A DNA stretch of 13,808 nucleotides from a candidate division WWE3 bacterium (GTDB lineage: Bacteria > Patescibacteriota > WWE3 > 9FT-COMBO-53-11), in the NCBI GenBank assembly GCA_030620855.1, contig JAUXIZ010000009.1, positions 1 to 13,808 on the forward strand, written 5' to 3'. The translations under genes were made by a program, and so were the position numbers. Numbering within the stretch: position 1 is the first letter of the stretch; each line of letters begins with the position of its first letter. Below are positions 12,757 through 13,808 of the stretch, in pieces. The notes beneath the pieces were generated by a model that saw nothing but the letters and a program-made list of their open reading frames with translations, did no database searches and had not been told where the DNA came from.

Positions 12757-13808
12757 TGGCGCTGTTTAATCGAGTATCTCTTTCGGAAAAACTTTTCTTT
12801 ACCAAAAATCTTGCCATCATGCTTAAAAGCGGTATTCCGATTGCAGAGGTAGTCGAAACACTAACCGAACAAGCCAAAAGCGGCGCGTTTAAAAAAATTC
12901 TTTCTCAAGTTACGGAAGATGTCTCCCGGGGTCGAAGCTTGGAAAAAGCTTTGTCCAAGCATTCGAATGTTTTCGACCAGTTTTATTTTAGCTTGGTTCG
13001 AATTGGAGAAGAGTCTGGAACTCTAGAGGAAAGTCTTTTTTATCTGGTTGAACAGATGGAAAAGGAACACGACCTTAGGCAGAAGGTCCAGTCCGCAATG
13101 CTTTATCCGGCTATTGTTCTTATGGCAACGGCGGGAATCGGGTTGGCCCTTTCCTTCTTTATCCTCCCCCAAATTATTGGGCTTTTTGAGAGCTTAGATA
13201 TTGATCTTCCTATAACTACGGTTATTTTGATTACTGTCGCCAAGCTTCTCAGAGATTGGGGTATTATAATAGTACCTACGCTTATTGGTTTTACGATACT
13301 TTTGATTTTTGTTCTTAGAACTCGGTTGGTAAAGCCGCATTGGCACGCATTGACTTTAAAACTTCCTGTCTTTGGCTCGCTCCTGCAGAATATTTCTTTA
13401 GCGACATTGTCTCGTAATTTAGGAATCATGTTAAAGAGCGGTTTGACCATCACCTCGGCTTTGGAGACTGCTTCGGAGGTAGAGCGAAACCTTGTTTACA
13501 GGAAAGATCTTATAAAGATTTCCGAAGAAGTTCGGCGGGGAAAGTCAATCGAGGCGGCGATTGTTGGTGGCAAGTTTAAAGAGTTTCCGCTTTTTATGGT
13601 TCGGATGATTGGCGTGGGGGAGCGAAGCGGCAACTTGGAGGAAAACCTTGCTTATCTGGGTGAGTATTTTGAATCAGAGGTGGACACTACCACTAAAAAT
13701 TTAGCGACTATATTGGAGCCGATGCTCTTACTTTTTATCGGCGGCGTTGTTGCGTTTGTTGCGCTTTCAATCATCTCCCCCATTTATCAGATAACGGGGA
13801 GCATTCGC
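12756..13808 (+). CDS. pilC: Type IV pilus inner-membrane platform protein PilC (GspF family), 3' end outside the window
   Basis: PilC is the inner-membrane platform that couples PilB rotation to pilin insertion. The reading frame stays open for 351 codons to the window edge. It shows the two GspF repeats. The first (about 14-137) has MLKSGIPIAE and IGEESGTLEESL, and the second (about 215-340) has MLKSGLTITS and GVGERSGNLEENL. Membrane helices lie at about 120-142, 168-185 and 320-342. The end of the visible frame (ISPIYQITGSIR) resembles a GspF C-terminus, so few residues are missing. The protein starts directly with the first repeat and lacks the longer N-terminal region of many PilC proteins. 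ATG 12756 overlaps the pilB stop by one base (TAATG), indicating translational coupling. Confidence 0.93.
   Translation, partial: MALFNRVSLSEKLFFTKNLAIMLKSGIPIAEVVETLTEQAKSGAFKKILSQVTEDVSRGRSLEKALSKHSNVFDQFYFSLVRIGEESGTLEESLFYLVEQMEKEHDLRQKVQSAMLYPAIVLMATAGIGLALSFFILPQIIGLFESLDIDLPITTVILITVAKLLRDWGIIIVPTLIGFTILLIFVLRTRLVKPHWHALTLKLPVFGSLLQNISLATLSRNLGIMLKSGLTITSALETASEVERNLVYRKDLIKISEEVRRGKSIEAAIVGGKFKEFPLFMVRMIGVGERSGNLEENLAYLGEYFESEVDTTTKNLATILEPMLLLFIGGVVAFVALSIISPIYQITGSIR

Noticed and set aside
1..13808. CRISPR array, insertion sequence or replication origin
   Set aside because: No regularly spaced repeat, transposase, terminal inverted repeats or DnaA-box cluster was seen on reading through the window.

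Overview
The window looks like a piece of a bacterial chromosome, most likely from a Candidate Phyla Radiation (Patescibacteria) type organism. The lineage is inferred from several things together: short compact genes, archaeal-type versions of two sugar enzymes (cupin phosphoglucose isomerase and a 215-residue triosephosphate isomerase), a SecG/solute-binding-protein pair with no permease nearby, short PilB/PilC type IV pilus genes, and tRNA genes that encode their own CCA ends. TGA is used as a stop (four genes end in it and no long gene contains it in frame), so the glycine-UGA code of Gracilibacteria/SR1 is not used. TTG, GTG and ATG starts all occur.

Layout. Bases 1-21 are the 3' end of a tRNA. 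Bases 34-5760, all on the plus strand, hold a small RRM RNA-binding protein, acylphosphatase, a phosphomannomutase/phosphoglucomutase, a cupin glucose-6-phosphate isomerase, a 64-residue very basic protein, a PEP-synthase-like pseudoenzyme and a DedA membrane protein. Several of these genes touch or overlap, as in an operon. A weak terminator follows, then a HAD-family phosphatase with its own promoter and a strong terminator. A minus-strand gene (5757-7676) encodes a secreted, membrane-anchored transglutaminase-like protein. It diverges from a plus-strand unit of a four-helix membrane protein (PF04020 'phage holin IV' family), secG and an extracellular solute-binding protein (7701-9716). A minus-strand tpiA (9713-10360) converges on that unit with overlapping stop codons. 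Then come five tRNAs (Phe-GAA, Gly-GCC, Leu-CAG, Leu-GAG, Val-UAC) and the start of a type IV pilus operon (pilB, pilC). pilC runs off the end of the window.

How they fit together. Phosphomannomutase, phosphoglucose isomerase and triosephosphate isomerase give a partial sugar-phosphate interconversion set. SecG, DedA, the holin-like protein, the transglutaminase and the binding protein are envelope functions. PilB/PilC drive pilus assembly, probably for attachment or DNA uptake.

Most interesting signals: (1) the PEP-synthase-like protein has lost the whole phosphohistidine domain and the recognisable catalytic residues of both remaining domains; (2) extended -10 promoters (TGnTAnnnT) recur, several placed so close to the start codon that the mRNAs would be leaderless or nearly so, including one divergent pair whose -10 boxes overlap; (3) the RRM gene's Shine-Dalgarno lies inside a 5' UTR hairpin; (4) the phosphomutase has unusual sugar- and phosphate-binding loops and a short in-frame upstream ORF. 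No CRISPR array, insertion sequence or clear prophage was seen, and I did not find a wholly new multi-gene system.
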